From Pseudomonadales bacterium (GTDB taxonomy: Bacteria > Pseudomonadota > Gammaproteobacteria > Pseudomonadales > Azotimanducaceae), in contig JAWKZN010000001.1 of NCBI GenBank assembly GCA_041395945.1, positions 2,852,001 through 2,916,000 on the forward strand: a DNA stretch of 64,000 nt, read 5' to 3'. Every line of letters starts with the position of its first letter. Position 1 is the first letter of the stretch. Positions 16,508 through 25,652 of this stretch are shown here, one piece after another. The translations under genes were made by a program, and so were the position numbers. The notes under the pieces were generated by a model. The model had not been told where the DNA came from. It saw only the letters and a program-made list of their open reading frames with translations, and ran no database searches.

Positions 16508-17995
16508 TCAGACGATTGCCGCCTGGGGGTGTGGTGTTCCATCCGCGGCCTGCCGCTCCAGAGGCAGCAGCAGGTCGTCGATCGTTCTGCTGATCAGGGT
16601 GCAGTTCCGGATCATCTCGATCTTCGGCCAGGTGGAAGCCTCACCTTCTGAAATCAGCTCCTGTGTCTCCGTATCCGACAACACACTCAGCAGTTTGCGG
16701 GGATCCCACAGGCGCCGCTGAGGAATGATGTTGATGTCGGCCGTGTAGTCCTGGGTCGCAAGACCGTACCCCATTCTCGTCACGATGTTCAGCGGGTAAA
16801 CATCCCGCGTCAGGCGCATAGCCAGCGGGTAGGTGGCACGAAACCATTCCTTCACTGCGCGCTGATAAATCTCCACGGAGCGGCCGAAAATACTGTCGTC
16901 CTGCCGACGGTCTGAAAGCGCCCACAGCACGAGGGGGTTGGTCTGACTGGCGATGAAGTGATTGACCCCATACAGGCGCGTCAATCGATCGATGGGCAGA
17001 TCGCCGGTGATGGATCCGTCCACCCATTTCCGGGCGGGGATGTATGGCTGACGTTCCCCCTTCACGTTCTTTGCCGCCAGCGTCACCGCGGGAAATACGC
17101 CCGGGATCGCACAGGAAGCCAGTACCGCCTCCCGGATAAAGACGTTCGGCGAGGTTACTGCGTTGAGCATCCGCGATCGCTGGTGATACTGCAGCGGTGA
17201 AACGGAGATGTTTATTTTGCGGCCGGTACGCCGGAACGCTTCTTCGAAGGTGAGATCGGGCACACGTGCGGCAATATCTTTGCGCAGATCTTCGATGCCG
17301 ATGCGCGAACCGGTCGCCACCTTGCGGGAATCGTCCGCGAAGGCAGCGAAGGCCTCGATCAGACCATCGGGCGAAAACAGGGCTTTCAGTGCCGGCGCAT
17401 CATGGCAGCCGACGATCGCCGCGATAAACGAACCCGCACTCGCTCCGGAAATCACATCGGGCAGCAGGTCCTGTTCGAGCAGCGCTTTCACCACACCGAT
17501 ATGAAAGGGGCCAAGTGCGCCGGCACCGCTCAGCATCAGGGCGGAACGGCCAAAACAACGGCTCGCTCTGCGGAAAAATTCGAGTCGATCCCGAAACGGG
17601 ATCACGGAATCCGGTACGACTGCCACGTCCTGCAGTGCCCCGGTCAGTTCGCCGATGTAATCCCGGATAAGATCTTTGGTACCGAAACGTGCCCGACCGT
17701 AGAGTGCGGGATTCCCCATCCCGCCCATGTTTCCGTGGATGCCCTCGTTGAGATAGAAAAGGAGTCTATGCGGGTCACCGGAAGTTCGCGCTGCCCTGAC
17801 CTCGCCCAGACGCCGGCGGATCACTTCGAAATCATAAAGCCTGGAACGTTCGATCGTGCGCCACTTAGCCGCACCCGTCTGTTCATCGTACTGCTGTGCC
17901 GCCCGCTTCCATTCGTCGTAGCTGTGGGCGTTGACCAGACGCAGGGAGGCCGCCACACCATTAGAGAAGGGGGCACTGGGGGAGGGATCCGTCAT
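16508..17995 (-). CDS. Patatin-like phospholipase (DUF3336 type)
   Basis: A 495-residue protein with an N-terminal DUF3336 region (SYDEWKRAAQQYDEQTG...) and a patatin domain. The oxyanion loop reads SGAGALGPFHIGV, the nucleophile motif GASAG (Ser near residue 186), and the dyad Asp lies in WVDGSITGDLP. It should hydrolyse acyl esters of phospholipids or triacylglycerol; eukaryotic relatives are the TGL/SDP1 lipases. The ATG at 17995 has GCGGA upstream and is preferred to a GTG at 18010 without a ribosome site. Gene context with CYP153 and acyl-CoA genes suggests lipid turnover. Confidence 0.9.
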   Translation of the reverse strand: MTDPSPSAPFSNGVAASLRLVNAHSYDEWKRAAQQYDEQTGAAKWRTIERSRLYDFEVIRRRLGEVRAARTSGDPHRLLFYLNEGIHGNMGGMGNPALYGRARFGTKDLIRDYIGELTGALQDVAVVPDSVIPFRDRLEFFRRASRCFGRSALMLSGAGALGPFHIGVVKALLEQDLLPDVISGASAGSFIAAIVGCHDAPALKALFSPDGLIEAFAAFADDSRKVATGSRIGIEDLRKDIAARVPDLTFEEAFRRTGRKINISVSPLQYHQRSRMLNAVTSPNVFIREAVLASCAIPGVFPAVTLAAKNVKGERQPYIPARKWVDGSITGDLPIDRLTRLYGVNHFIASQTNPLVLWALSDRRQDDSIFGRSVEIYQRAVKEWFRATYPLAMRLTRDVYPLNIVTRMGYGLATQDYTADINIIPQRRLWDPRKLLSVLSDTETQELISEGEASTWPKIEMIRNCTLISRTIDDLLLPLERQAADGTPHPQAAIV

Positions 17996-18110
17996 CGTAT
18001 TTTTCCGCACTGCAACAAAAACACTCTAACAGCAGGATCCGTCTTCGGGAAGTCGGCTGCGGCAGGCTTTTCCCGGCAGACGGGTACCGGCGAGGCGCAC
18101 AGCCTCCCGT

Positions 18111-18764
18111 TCAGTGCCTGTCGATCTGCAGCAGGGCGCTCATACGCGTGGTGGTCTCAAGGACGGTGCGCTCAAGAAAGCGCTGCAGGCCCTCTGCCTC
18201 TGCGAAGGCAGCGAACTGGCCTTCGAGCAGCAGCTGGGTGTAGCCGTGGATCTGGCTCCAGGCCAGCAGAATGGCGTTCTGCAGCTCCCGGTCCGCCGTC
18301 CGCTCCCGCAGCGACTCCGGTGTGACATCCGGCTGATTGAGCAGCCGGGTCACGCTGCTGGCCATCTCCGCAAAGGTTCGATTTGCAGCAGCCTCCAGCA
18401 CCGGGTGCTGCCCGGCCATGGCGTCGGATCGGAACATGAGTCGGAAGTGCGACGGATACTTCAGCGCGAATTGCACATAGGTTCTCGCCACCGCAACGTA
18501 ATGCCGGGTGGGATCGTCACCCGCTGCTGCACCAGCCTGCTGCAGCAGCAGGGTGAGCCGGTCGAAGCTGCGCGCAGACACCTCCGCCAGCAGCTCGGCA
18601 ATGTCCCGGAAGTGATGTTTAGGGGCTGCGTGGGACACGCCTGCCCGTCGTGCGCAGGCTCTCAGCGACAGCGCCCGTACACCCCCTTCGTCAAGCAGCA
18701 CCTCGGCAGCATCGAGCAGCGCTTCGCGCAGCTGGCCATGGTGATACCGGTTGCCGGGTTTCAA
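18111..18764 (-). CDS. TetR-family regulator with WHG-type C-terminal domain
   Basis: A 217-residue TetR regulator. The N-terminus YHHGQLREALLDAAEVLLDE and the helix-turn-helix SLRACARRAGVSHAAPKHHF are diagnostic; AAPKHHF and the C-terminal domain fit the TetR_C 'WHG' group. The only sensible start is the TTG at 18764, 13 bp after the ileS stop codon, so translation may be coupled to ileS. Target genes are unknown; the patatin gene lies downstream on the same strand. Confidence 0.85.
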   Translation of the reverse strand: MKPGNRYHHGQLREALLDAAEVLLDEGGVRALSLRACARRAGVSHAAPKHHFRDIAELLAEVSARSFDRLTLLLQQAGAAAGDDPTRHYVAVARTYVQFALKYPSHFRLMFRSDAMAGQHPVLEAAANRTFAEMASSVTRLLNQPDVTPESLRERTADRELQNAILLAWSQIHGYTQLLLEGQFAAFAEAEGLQRFLERTVLETTTRMSALLQIDRH

Positions 18765-18776
18765 CTGTGGAACGGC

Positions 18777-21700
18777 TCAGGCTCTGTTGATCGAGAAGCG
18801 GAAAGGTCGCGAATCAATATCAACCTCCGCGCCACCCTGAACAGTGCCTGCCTGAAATGCCACCGCCAGCGTCGAAGTCGCGATGTACTCCCGGTGTTCC
18901 TCAGCGGCCAGCAGCAGTTCCGGGTCTCCCTCAAAGGTCACCCGGATGCGATCCGCGACATTGAAACCGAGTTCCTTGCGGCGCTGTTGGATCCGGTTGA
19001 CGATCTCCCGGCTGTACCCGCCACGGATGAGTCCGTCGTCGAGCCGACAGTCGAGATCCACCGCAATGAATCGGTTCGAAACCGTATTCGTGCCTTCCCG
19101 GGCCAGCTGCTGCACCTGAATTTCCTCGAGATCAAAACACTCACCGCCGATTTCAATTGAGCCGGTCTCCTGCAGCGCGGCTATCTGATCGGGCGTCAAC
19201 GCCTGGATCTGCTGCTGGAAGGACTTCATCTGCTTGCCCAGCCGCTTGCCGAGCAGCGGAAAGTTCGGTTTCGCGGTGAGTTGAATATAGGCGCTCTCGT
19301 CTGTGTCGTAGGTAATCTCGAGAACGTTGAGCTCTCCCTTGATGTAATCCTCCAGCCCGCGCAGGCCGTCCAGCAGAGCAGCATCGCTATGGATGATCAC
19401 AAGGCTGCGCAGCGGTGTCCGCAGTCCGATACGCGCCTCTTCACGCCGCTGCCGACCGAGCAGAATCACCTGCTGCATCCGATCCACCGCAAGCTCGAGT
19501 TCGACGCGCATCAGCCCCCGGTCTTTCTCCGGATAGTCGCACAGATGCACAGAGCCAGGCTTCGCAACCCGACCACCGAGCTGCGCAAGCTGCAGGTACA
19601 GGTGCTCTGCCAGAAAAGGCGCGAAGGGTGCCATCACCAGACTCAGCTCCTCGAGCGCCTGGTAGAGCGTGCTGAATGCAGCGATCTTGTCCGCGGTGAT
19701 TTCAGCTCCCCAGTACCGGGTGCGGTTGAGCCGGATGTACCAGTTGGTGAGCTCTTCAATGAATTCGAAGAGTTTCGGTACCACGTTGTAGAGCCGGTAG
19801 GCTTCCATCTGCTCCGAGACATTGGCCTTCAGCGTCTGGAGCCGGGACAGGATCCACTGGTCGAGGATGTTATCACCCCTGTGCAGCCCCTTGTCTGGCG
19901 ACCACTGGTCGATCTCCGCATAGGTTTTCAGAAACGAAAACGCGTTGTACCAGGGCAGCAGCGCCCGCCGGACCATGTCGCGCACGCCGGAATCCGCAAA
20001 TCGCTGCTCTTCACCCCGCACGAGCCCTGAGTTGATCAGATAGAGACGCAGCGCATCAGCGCCATAGGTCTCCATCAGCGCATCCGGGGGCGTGTAGTTG
20101 CGCAGCCGCTTCGACATCTTCTTGCCGTCTTCGGCCATTACCATGCCATTGACGATCACATTGCGGAAAGCCGGTTTCTCATAAAGCGCGGCTGCCAGCA
20201 CGGTGAGGGTGTAGAACCAGCCCCTGGTCTGGTCCAGTCCTTCGGCGATGAATTCCGCCGGAAAACCCGAGCGGAACATCGCCTCGTTTTCGAAGGGGTA
20301 ATGCAGCTGAGCGTAAGGCATGGAGCCGGATTCAAACCAGCAATCGAGTACTTCTTCGACGCGCCGATAGGTTCCCTCTTCTCCGTCGATACGGAATGTC
20401 AGCGGATCCACATGCTCGCGGTGCAGATCATTCACCCGCACACCGGTCAGTGCTTCCAGCTCATCGATGGAACCCACACAGTGTTCTCTGCCGGTCACGT
20501 CATTGATCCAGATCGGTATGGGTGTACCCCAGACCCGATTGCGTGAGATAGACCAGTCGATGGCCCCTTCCAGCCAGTTGCCGAAGCGGCCCTCCTTGAT
20601 GTGTTCGGGCACCCAGCGGATTTTCGCGTTGGCCGCGAGCAGCCGGTCGCGCATCGTGCTGACGCTGACGTACCAGGACGGGATCGCCCGATAAATAAGC
20701 GGCGTGTCGGACCGATAGCAGAACGGATAGCTGTGCTGGATGGTCTCCTGACGATACAGCAGACCTTGTTCTTTCAGTGCCCGGATAATGGACCGATCCG
20801 CGTCTTTCACATACTGTCCGGCGAAATCGACAACTTCCTCGGTGAATATGCCGTTCGGGGTGACCGGACAGACAAAGGCTTCGATACCTGCCGCCTGCAC
20901 CACCCGATAATCGTCCTCACCAAACGCCGGTGCCTGATGCACCATGCCGGTACCGGCATCCGTCGTGACATAGTCATCGGCTACCACGACAAAGGCACCG
21001 CGTTCGGCTTCTTCCGCAAAATAGGGAAACAGCGGTTCGTAGGCACGGCCGAGCAGTGCCGATCCTTTCAGGGTTTCGACGATTTCGAAGTTTCCATAGT
21101 GCGCCAGGCGATCGGCAGCAAAATAGATGAGCGTGTCGTGCTCCGGATCCCGCGCTTTCACATAGTCGATGTCCGCACCCACACAGATCGCGAGATTCGA
21201 GGGCAGAGTCCAGGGGGTCGTGGTCCAGGCACTCAGATAGGCGTCTTCATCGCGCAGCTTGAAGAGCACGGTGATCGCCGGATCCTGTACTTCCTGATAA
21301 TTGGATGTGGCTTCGAAGTTTGACAGCGGTGTACCCAGCGCGGTGGACACGGGCATCACCCGCACACCCTGGTAGACGAGGCCTTTATCCCAGAGCTGTT
21401 TGACCACCCACCACACACTCTCCATGAACCAGGGATCCATGGTCTTGTAGTCGTTGTCGAAATCCACCCAGCGGCCGAGGCGGGTAACCGTGCTGCGCCA
21501 TTCATTGACATAGCGCTGCACGATGGAGCGGCACTGAGCGTTGTAGCCTGCAACACCGAGTTCTTCGACCGCCTGCTGGGCAGACATATTGAGCTGCTTG
21601 TCAATCTCGTGTTCGATTGGCAGACCATGACAGTCCCAGCCGAAACGGCGCTGCACGTAACGCCCTTTCATTGTCCAGTAACGGGGCACAATGTCCTTGA

Positions 21701-21896
21701 TGGTGCTTGCCACGATGTGCCCGTGGTGGGGCAGTCCGGTCGCGAACGGCGGGCCGTCATAAAAGACGTAGGGCTTCTTTTCCCGGGTATTCTCCAGCGA
21801 CTTCTGGAAAATCTTCGCCTCCTTCCAGAACGCGAGAATGTCGTGTTCCATCTCAACAAACGGAAAGGAAGCTGCGCTGGATGTCGATTCGGTCAT
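18777..21896 (-). CDS. ileS: Isoleucyl-tRNA synthetase, type 2 (eukaryote-like)
   Basis: A class I synthetase of 1039 residues. The HIGH motif is GLPHHGHIVAS (residues about 54-64), KMSKR occurs in DGKKMSKRLRNYTPPDAL, and WDCHGLPIEHEIDKQL confirms isoleucyl specificity. The spacing and PPFATGLPHHGH place it in the type-2, eukaryote-like clade, which is less sensitive to mupirocin, rather than the E. coli type (which has PPYANGSIHIGH). The long C-terminus ending in a DUF5915-like segment fits. I choose ATG 21896 (MTESTSSAASFPFVEMEHDI); a frame to 22037 would overlap the alcohol dehydrogenase gene. Confidence 0.95.
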   Translation of the reverse strand: MTESTSSAASFPFVEMEHDILAFWKEAKIFQKSLENTREKKPYVFYDGPPFATGLPHHGHIVASTIKDIVPRYWTMKGRYVQRRFGWDCHGLPIEHEIDKQLNMSAQQAVEELGVAGYNAQCRSIVQRYVNEWRSTVTRLGRWVDFDNDYKTMDPWFMESVWWVVKQLWDKGLVYQGVRVMPVSTALGTPLSNFEATSNYQEVQDPAITVLFKLRDEDAYLSAWTTTPWTLPSNLAICVGADIDYVKARDPEHDTLIYFAADRLAHYGNFEIVETLKGSALLGRAYEPLFPYFAEEAERGAFVVVADDYVTTDAGTGMVHQAPAFGEDDYRVVQAAGIEAFVCPVTPNGIFTEEVVDFAGQYVKDADRSIIRALKEQGLLYRQETIQHSYPFCYRSDTPLIYRAIPSWYVSVSTMRDRLLAANAKIRWVPEHIKEGRFGNWLEGAIDWSISRNRVWGTPIPIWINDVTGREHCVGSIDELEALTGVRVNDLHREHVDPLTFRIDGEEGTYRRVEEVLDCWFESGSMPYAQLHYPFENEAMFRSGFPAEFIAEGLDQTRGWFYTLTVLAAALYEKPAFRNVIVNGMVMAEDGKKMSKRLRNYTPPDALMETYGADALRLYLINSGLVRGEEQRFADSGVRDMVRRALLPWYNAFSFLKTYAEIDQWSPDKGLHRGDNILDQWILSRLQTLKANVSEQMEAYRLYNVVPKLFEFIEELTNWYIRLNRTRYWGAEITADKIAAFSTLYQALEELSLVMAPFAPFLAEHLYLQLAQLGGRVAKPGSVHLCDYPEKDRGLMRVELELAVDRMQQVILLGRQRREEARIGLRTPLRSLVIIHSDAALLDGLRGLEDYIKGELNVLEITYDTDESAYIQLTAKPNFPLLGKRLGKQMKSFQQQIQALTPDQIAALQETGSIEIGGECFDLEEIQVQQLAREGTNTVSNRFIAVDLDCRLDDGLIRGGYSREIVNRIQQRRKELGFNVADRIRVTFEGDPELLLAAEEHREYIATSTLAVAFQAGTVQGGAEVDIDSRPFRFSINRA

Positions 21897-21966
21897 TCTC
21901 GCTACGAAGGGTGTATTTAACGGGCCTGCATTGTAACGCCATATAGGGGCGACAACGATGATCCCG

Positions 21967-23016
21967 TCATTCTCCGGGCAAGACGACCAGCCGCACGACA
22001 TCCGTACTTCCGCCAGCCAGTCTCGCGAGTGCTTCATTTACCTGGGCAAGCGCATATCTGCCCGATATGGAAGACTCAAGACTCAGCCGTCCACCAGCTA
22101 CCAGCTGGATCAGATCGGCGATATCACGTTTGTCCATTCCAAACGAACCCAGCAGGCTGTGCTCGCGACCTACAAAATTGAGCATCGGCGGTAACCGCGG
22201 CCTGCCCGGTCCCACACCGACAATCACCGCGCGCCCTCCTGTGTCCAGAGTAGCCAGCGCAGTGTCAACCGTCTCCGGACGCCCCACGAACTCCAGCGCG
22301 AGATCGACGCCCCGGCCCAGCTCCCGGCGAACGGCTTTGCCTGTCATCGGCTCGGTCGCGGGATCGATAACCGTGTCCGCACCCAGTCGGAAGGCACGCT
22401 GGCGGGCGTGTTCCTGACTGTCGACAGCAACTATGTGGGCAGCGCCCATCAACCGTGCCAGCAGGATCGCATGGGAACCGAGCCCGCCACAGCCCACCAC
22501 AGCCACCGTCTCTCCGGCTTGCAATTGACCCCGGGAGCGCAATGCATGAAAGGGTGTCGCAACACCATCGGTAATTATGGCTGCCAGTTCCAGCGGAAAC
22601 CCGGCAGGGACCGGAATCAGAGACCATGCGGGTGCAACCACGAATTGAGCCAGAGACCCATCACGAGCCATGCCATAGACCCTCGCTTTTTCGCACAACG
22701 ATTCTCTTCCCAGCAGACAGAACCGGCAGCGACCGCAGGTCGCAGAGGGAAACAGCGCCACTCTATCTCCCACAGAGAATTGAGTGACTCCACCGCCAAT
22801 ACCCACCACGATGCCCGCCGCCTCGTGTCCGAGTGTGATTGGCGTCCGCTGCACGGGAATATCGCCGTCCACAGCAAGGTGGATGTCTGTGCCACACAGG
22901 CCGCAGGCCTCCACCTGTACCAGCACCTCATCCGGCTGCGGGATGGGTACCGGGATTTCCTCGATGATCAGAGGCTGGCCAGCCGCGTACAGCCGCGCCG
23001 CGCGCATCGAGGTCAC
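21967..23016 (-). CDS. Zinc-dependent MDR alcohol dehydrogenase
   Basis: A 349-residue medium-chain dehydrogenase. Catalytic zinc ligands lie in ACGLCGTDIH and LGHEAAG; the structural zinc lobe is CGRCRFCLLGRESLC (four Cys); the NAD(P) Rossmann motif is VAVVGCGGLGSHA. It oxidises an alcohol or reduces an aldehyde or ketone. The GTG at 23016 overlaps the TetR stop codon (GTGA); an internal ATG at 23007 is an alternative. It is the distal gene of the leftward acyl-CoA operon, so it may act on an alcohol intermediate of the same pathway. Confidence 0.9.
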   Translation of the reverse strand: MTSMRAARLYAAGQPLIIEEIPVPIPQPDEVLVQVEACGLCGTDIHLAVDGDIPVQRTPITLGHEAAGIVVGIGGGVTQFSVGDRVALFPSATCGRCRFCLLGRESLCEKARVYGMARDGSLAQFVVAPAWSLIPVPAGFPLELAAIITDGVATPFHALRSRGQLQAGETVAVVGCGGLGSHAILLARLMGAAHIVAVDSQEHARQRAFRLGADTVIDPATEPMTGKAVRRELGRGVDLALEFVGRPETVDTALATLDTGGRAVIVGVGPGRPRLPPMLNFVGREHSLLGSFGMDKRDIADLIQLVAGGRLSLESSISGRYALAQVNEALARLAGGSTDVVRLVVLPGE

Positions 23017-23651
23017 GATCGCTTCCCGGTCTCAATTGCGGAAAGCAGGCCCCGCTTGAGAATCGACAGAGACGCCGCGCGGTCCTGAACCCCGGAACGT
23101 ACCTCCTCATGGTTGAGGTTGTTGCGCGATTGCTTCAGAACCATCAGGCCGAGAAACGTGGCCCACAAGGTGTCCGCCAGATGCCGGCCGTCTTCGAGAC
23201 CAGTGATCTCTTCGAGCAGATGCGACAGCCGGCTGAAATTCCGACCTGACAGCGTGGCAATCTCCTCTCTGATCTCCGACGACACCCCCTGCAGTGCATT
23301 CGACTGTGCGAGGTAGGCCGAAATGACATAGTACTCCGGATGTTCTTCCTGGACTTTTTCGTGCAGCTGCCAGATCTGATCCAGACGTTTTTCAGGGGCC
23401 AGCCTGGACGCTGCAAGTTTTTTCAGCCCGTTCGCCCAGAACTCGATGCTCTCATACAGAAGCGACAGCACGATCTCATCTTTATTGGTGAAATAGAAAA
23501 ACAGCGTCGCCTCGGAAAGCTCGCAACGGCTGGCGATCTCCCTGGTTGTGGTATTTCGATAGCCTTTTTCCAGCAACACGCTGCGCGCCGCGTCCAGCAC
23601 GGCTACCTTGCGAGCATGCCGCTCGCGCTCCCGGCGCTCCGCTACTCCCAT
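23013..23651 (-). CDS. TetR-family regulator in lipid operon
   Basis: A 212-residue TetR protein with the helix-turn-helix TTTREIASRCELSEATLFFYFTNKDEI (split over residues about 34-60; pattern T-x-R-x-IA..C-x-x-S-x-x-T-x-F-x-YF-x-x-K-x-E). The C-terminal ligand domain is all-helical. It is embedded between the MDR dehydrogenase and the acyl-CoA dehydrogenase genes and is the best candidate regulator for both divergent acyl-CoA operons. The palindrome at 28542-28554 is a plausible operator. Confidence 0.9.
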   Translation of the reverse strand: MGVAERRERERHARKVAVLDAARSVLLEKGYRNTTTREIASRCELSEATLFFYFTNKDEIVLSLLYESIEFWANGLKKLAASRLAPEKRLDQIWQLHEKVQEEHPEYYVISAYLAQSNALQGVSSEIREEIATLSGRNFSRLSHLLEEITGLEDGRHLADTLWATFLGLMVLKQSRNNLNHEEVRSGVQDRAASLSILKRGLLSAIETGKRS

Positions 23652-23670
23652 GCCTGAGTTCTCCGTCTGT

Positions 23671-24810
23671 TCATTGATTGATCATGTGCCTGGCAATGGT
23701 TTCCCGCTGAATTTCGCTGGTGCCTTCACCGATTTCCAGAACTTTGCAGTCCCGATACAGGCGCTGAGCGACACTGGCTCGCATGTAACCCTGCGCCCCG
23801 CACAGATGCAATGCCCGCTCGCAGGCCCAGGTCGCAGATTCGGTGGCGAACAGCTTCGCCATGGATGCCTCCCTGTCATGAGCCCCTCCGCTGTCGGCAA
23901 GACGTGCCGCGTGCAGAGTCAGCTGCCAGGACGCCTCAACACGCGTCGCCATGTCGGCAAGTGTGAAACGTACGAACTGATTCGCTATCAGTGGTTGACC
24001 GAACTGGATTCGATCCTGACAGTAGCGCTGCGCTTCTTCCGTCGCCGCACGACCCAGACCCACACCGAAAGCCGCGCTCGCTATTCGCCCCAGAGTCAGG
24101 ACCTTCAAGGCCCGAATGAAGCCGGCCTGTTCGGGACCGAGTCGATTCGCGGCGGGAATCCGGCACTGTTCGAACACAATTTCAGCCATCTCAGAGGCGC
24201 CCATGCCGAGTTTCTGCATGTGCTTGCCAATTTTGACACCCGGTGTGTCGGCGTTCACCACGAAAACCGACAGCCCCTTGAGACCGGTCCCGGTTGCCGC
24301 GACAACCACCATGAAATCGGCAAACGGGGAATTCGTGATGTACATCTTGGTACCATTGAGCACGTAATGGTCCCCGTCCCGGACGGCTCTGGTCGAAACA
24401 CTCGCAACATCGGCGCCTGCGTTCGGTTCTGCGTAGGCCCAGCAGCCGATTCTGTTACCCGCCACGGCATCCGGCAGCCACCTGCGACGCTGCTCATCAT
24501 CGCCCAGATGCAGCAGCGCCGCACTCGCCAGTGCCGTGTGCACATAAAATCCCAGGGCGATGGCCGCCGACCCCCGCGCGAGTTCGGCACACAACAGCGC
24601 ATACAGGACACAACCACCGCCGGATCCGCCGAATTGCTCCGGCACGGCGACCCCGAGCCAGCCGAGCCTGCCGAATTCGCGCAGCAGTTCCTGCGGATAA
24701 CGTTCCTGCAGATCCCAGGCAGTCGCCTTCGGTAGGATTTCCGCCTCGACGAAACCGCGAACCGACTCAACGAACTGAAGCTGTTCAGGTTCCAGCATCG
24801 TGTGCGACAT
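23671..24810 (-). CDS. Acyl-CoA dehydrogenase
   Basis: A 379-residue flavoenzyme with the full family layout: N-terminal helices (LGWLGVAVPEQFGGSGGGC), the substrate/FAD strand CWAYAEPNAGADVASVSTRA, YVLNGTKMYITNS, and the C-terminal helices with LCGAQGYMRASVAQRLYRD. The C-terminal EIGEGTSEIQR keeps the Glu that serves as catalytic base in medium-chain enzymes. It should introduce an alpha-beta double bond into an acyl-CoA. The ATG at 24810 has a GGGGGAG site. It sits 19 bp before the TetR gene and after an enoyl-CoA hydratase gene. Confidence 0.93.
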   Translation of the reverse strand: MSHTMLEPEQLQFVESVRGFVEAEILPKATAWDLQERYPQELLREFGRLGWLGVAVPEQFGGSGGGCVLYALLCAELARGSAAIALGFYVHTALASAALLHLGDDEQRRRWLPDAVAGNRIGCWAYAEPNAGADVASVSTRAVRDGDHYVLNGTKMYITNSPFADFMVVVAATGTGLKGLSVFVVNADTPGVKIGKHMQKLGMGASEMAEIVFEQCRIPAANRLGPEQAGFIRALKVLTLGRIASAAFGVGLGRAATEEAQRYCQDRIQFGQPLIANQFVRFTLADMATRVEASWQLTLHAARLADSGGAHDREASMAKLFATESATWACERALHLCGAQGYMRASVAQRLYRDCKVLEIGEGTSEIQRETIARHMINQ

Positions 24811-24819
24811 CTCTCCCCC

Positions 24820-25584
24820 TTATCGTCGCTGTTTCGAATAAAAGGCCGCTACCCGCTCGCGATGATCCGCACTCTGCAGACACTGGGTCTGCGCGAATAT
24901 TTCAAAGTCGAACTCAGCCGCCATATCACGATCGACAGAACGACGGACGGCACTCTTCGTAAACGCCAGTGCGCGCCCGGGGCCGGCAGCCAGACTGCGG
25001 GCCAGTTCCACAACAGCGGAATCGAGATCAGCTTCCGGCACCATGCGCGAAATCAGACCAATGGCCTGAGCTTCGGCAGCATCGACGAACTTAGCTGTCA
25101 TCATCATGTCGGTGGCGCGTCCGAGCCCGATCAGTCGAGGCAGGAAATAACCGGCCGACATGTCGCATCCCGCCAGGCCGAGATTGACGAACGGCGCGCA
25201 GTAACGGGAGCTGTCGGTGCCAATTCTGAAGTCACTGGCCAGGGCCAGACCAAGCCCGCCTCCGACCACGTTGCCGTGGCACCGCGCGATGACCGGTTTC
25301 TGTATCGCCGCAATCAGGCGAATGGGATCCAGATATCGATCCACAATGCGCTCCCATTCCTCAGGGGTTCGATCGATCATCTGACCGATGTCCGCACCCG
25401 CACAGAAGGACCGACCCGCACCGGCAAGCACCAGAACGGCAACGGACTGATCCTGCACGGCCGCCTCAAGGGCGCCGATCAGGGCTTCGAGCATGCCGAT
25501 ATCGATCGCATTGAGCTGATCGGGACGATTGAGCGTCAGCGTCAGCACGCCGTCTTCGAGTTGTTGAGTCAGATGTTCAGACAT
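24820..25584 (-). CDS. Enoyl-CoA hydratase/isomerase family protein
   Basis: A 254-residue crotonase. The oxyanion strand VLAGAGRSFCAGADI and helix HGNVVGGGLGLALASDFRI define the fold. The hydratase glutamate of PEV..G is replaced (APFVNLGLAGCDMSAGYFLP); the GCDM segment instead carries an Asp, as in isomerase or specialised crotonases. The reaction may thus not be standard hydration. It is the second of two crotonases in the leftward operon, 9 bp upstream of the acyl-CoA dehydrogenase. Confidence 0.88.
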   Translation of the reverse strand: MSEHLTQQLEDGVLTLTLNRPDQLNAIDIGMLEALIGALEAAVQDQSVAVLVLAGAGRSFCAGADIGQMIDRTPEEWERIVDRYLDPIRLIAAIQKPVIARCHGNVVGGGLGLALASDFRIGTDSSRYCAPFVNLGLAGCDMSAGYFLPRLIGLGRATDMMMTAKFVDAAEAQAIGLISRMVPEADLDSAVVELARSLAAGPGRALAFTKSAVRRSVDRDMAAEFDFEIFAQTQCLQSADHRERVAAFYSKQRR

Positions 25585-25652
25585 GATGCTCCCGTAGCCG
25601 CTCTGTGAGTTGTTTGAGAATTCCTGCGCGGGGCACAGGACCTGGTGGTCGA

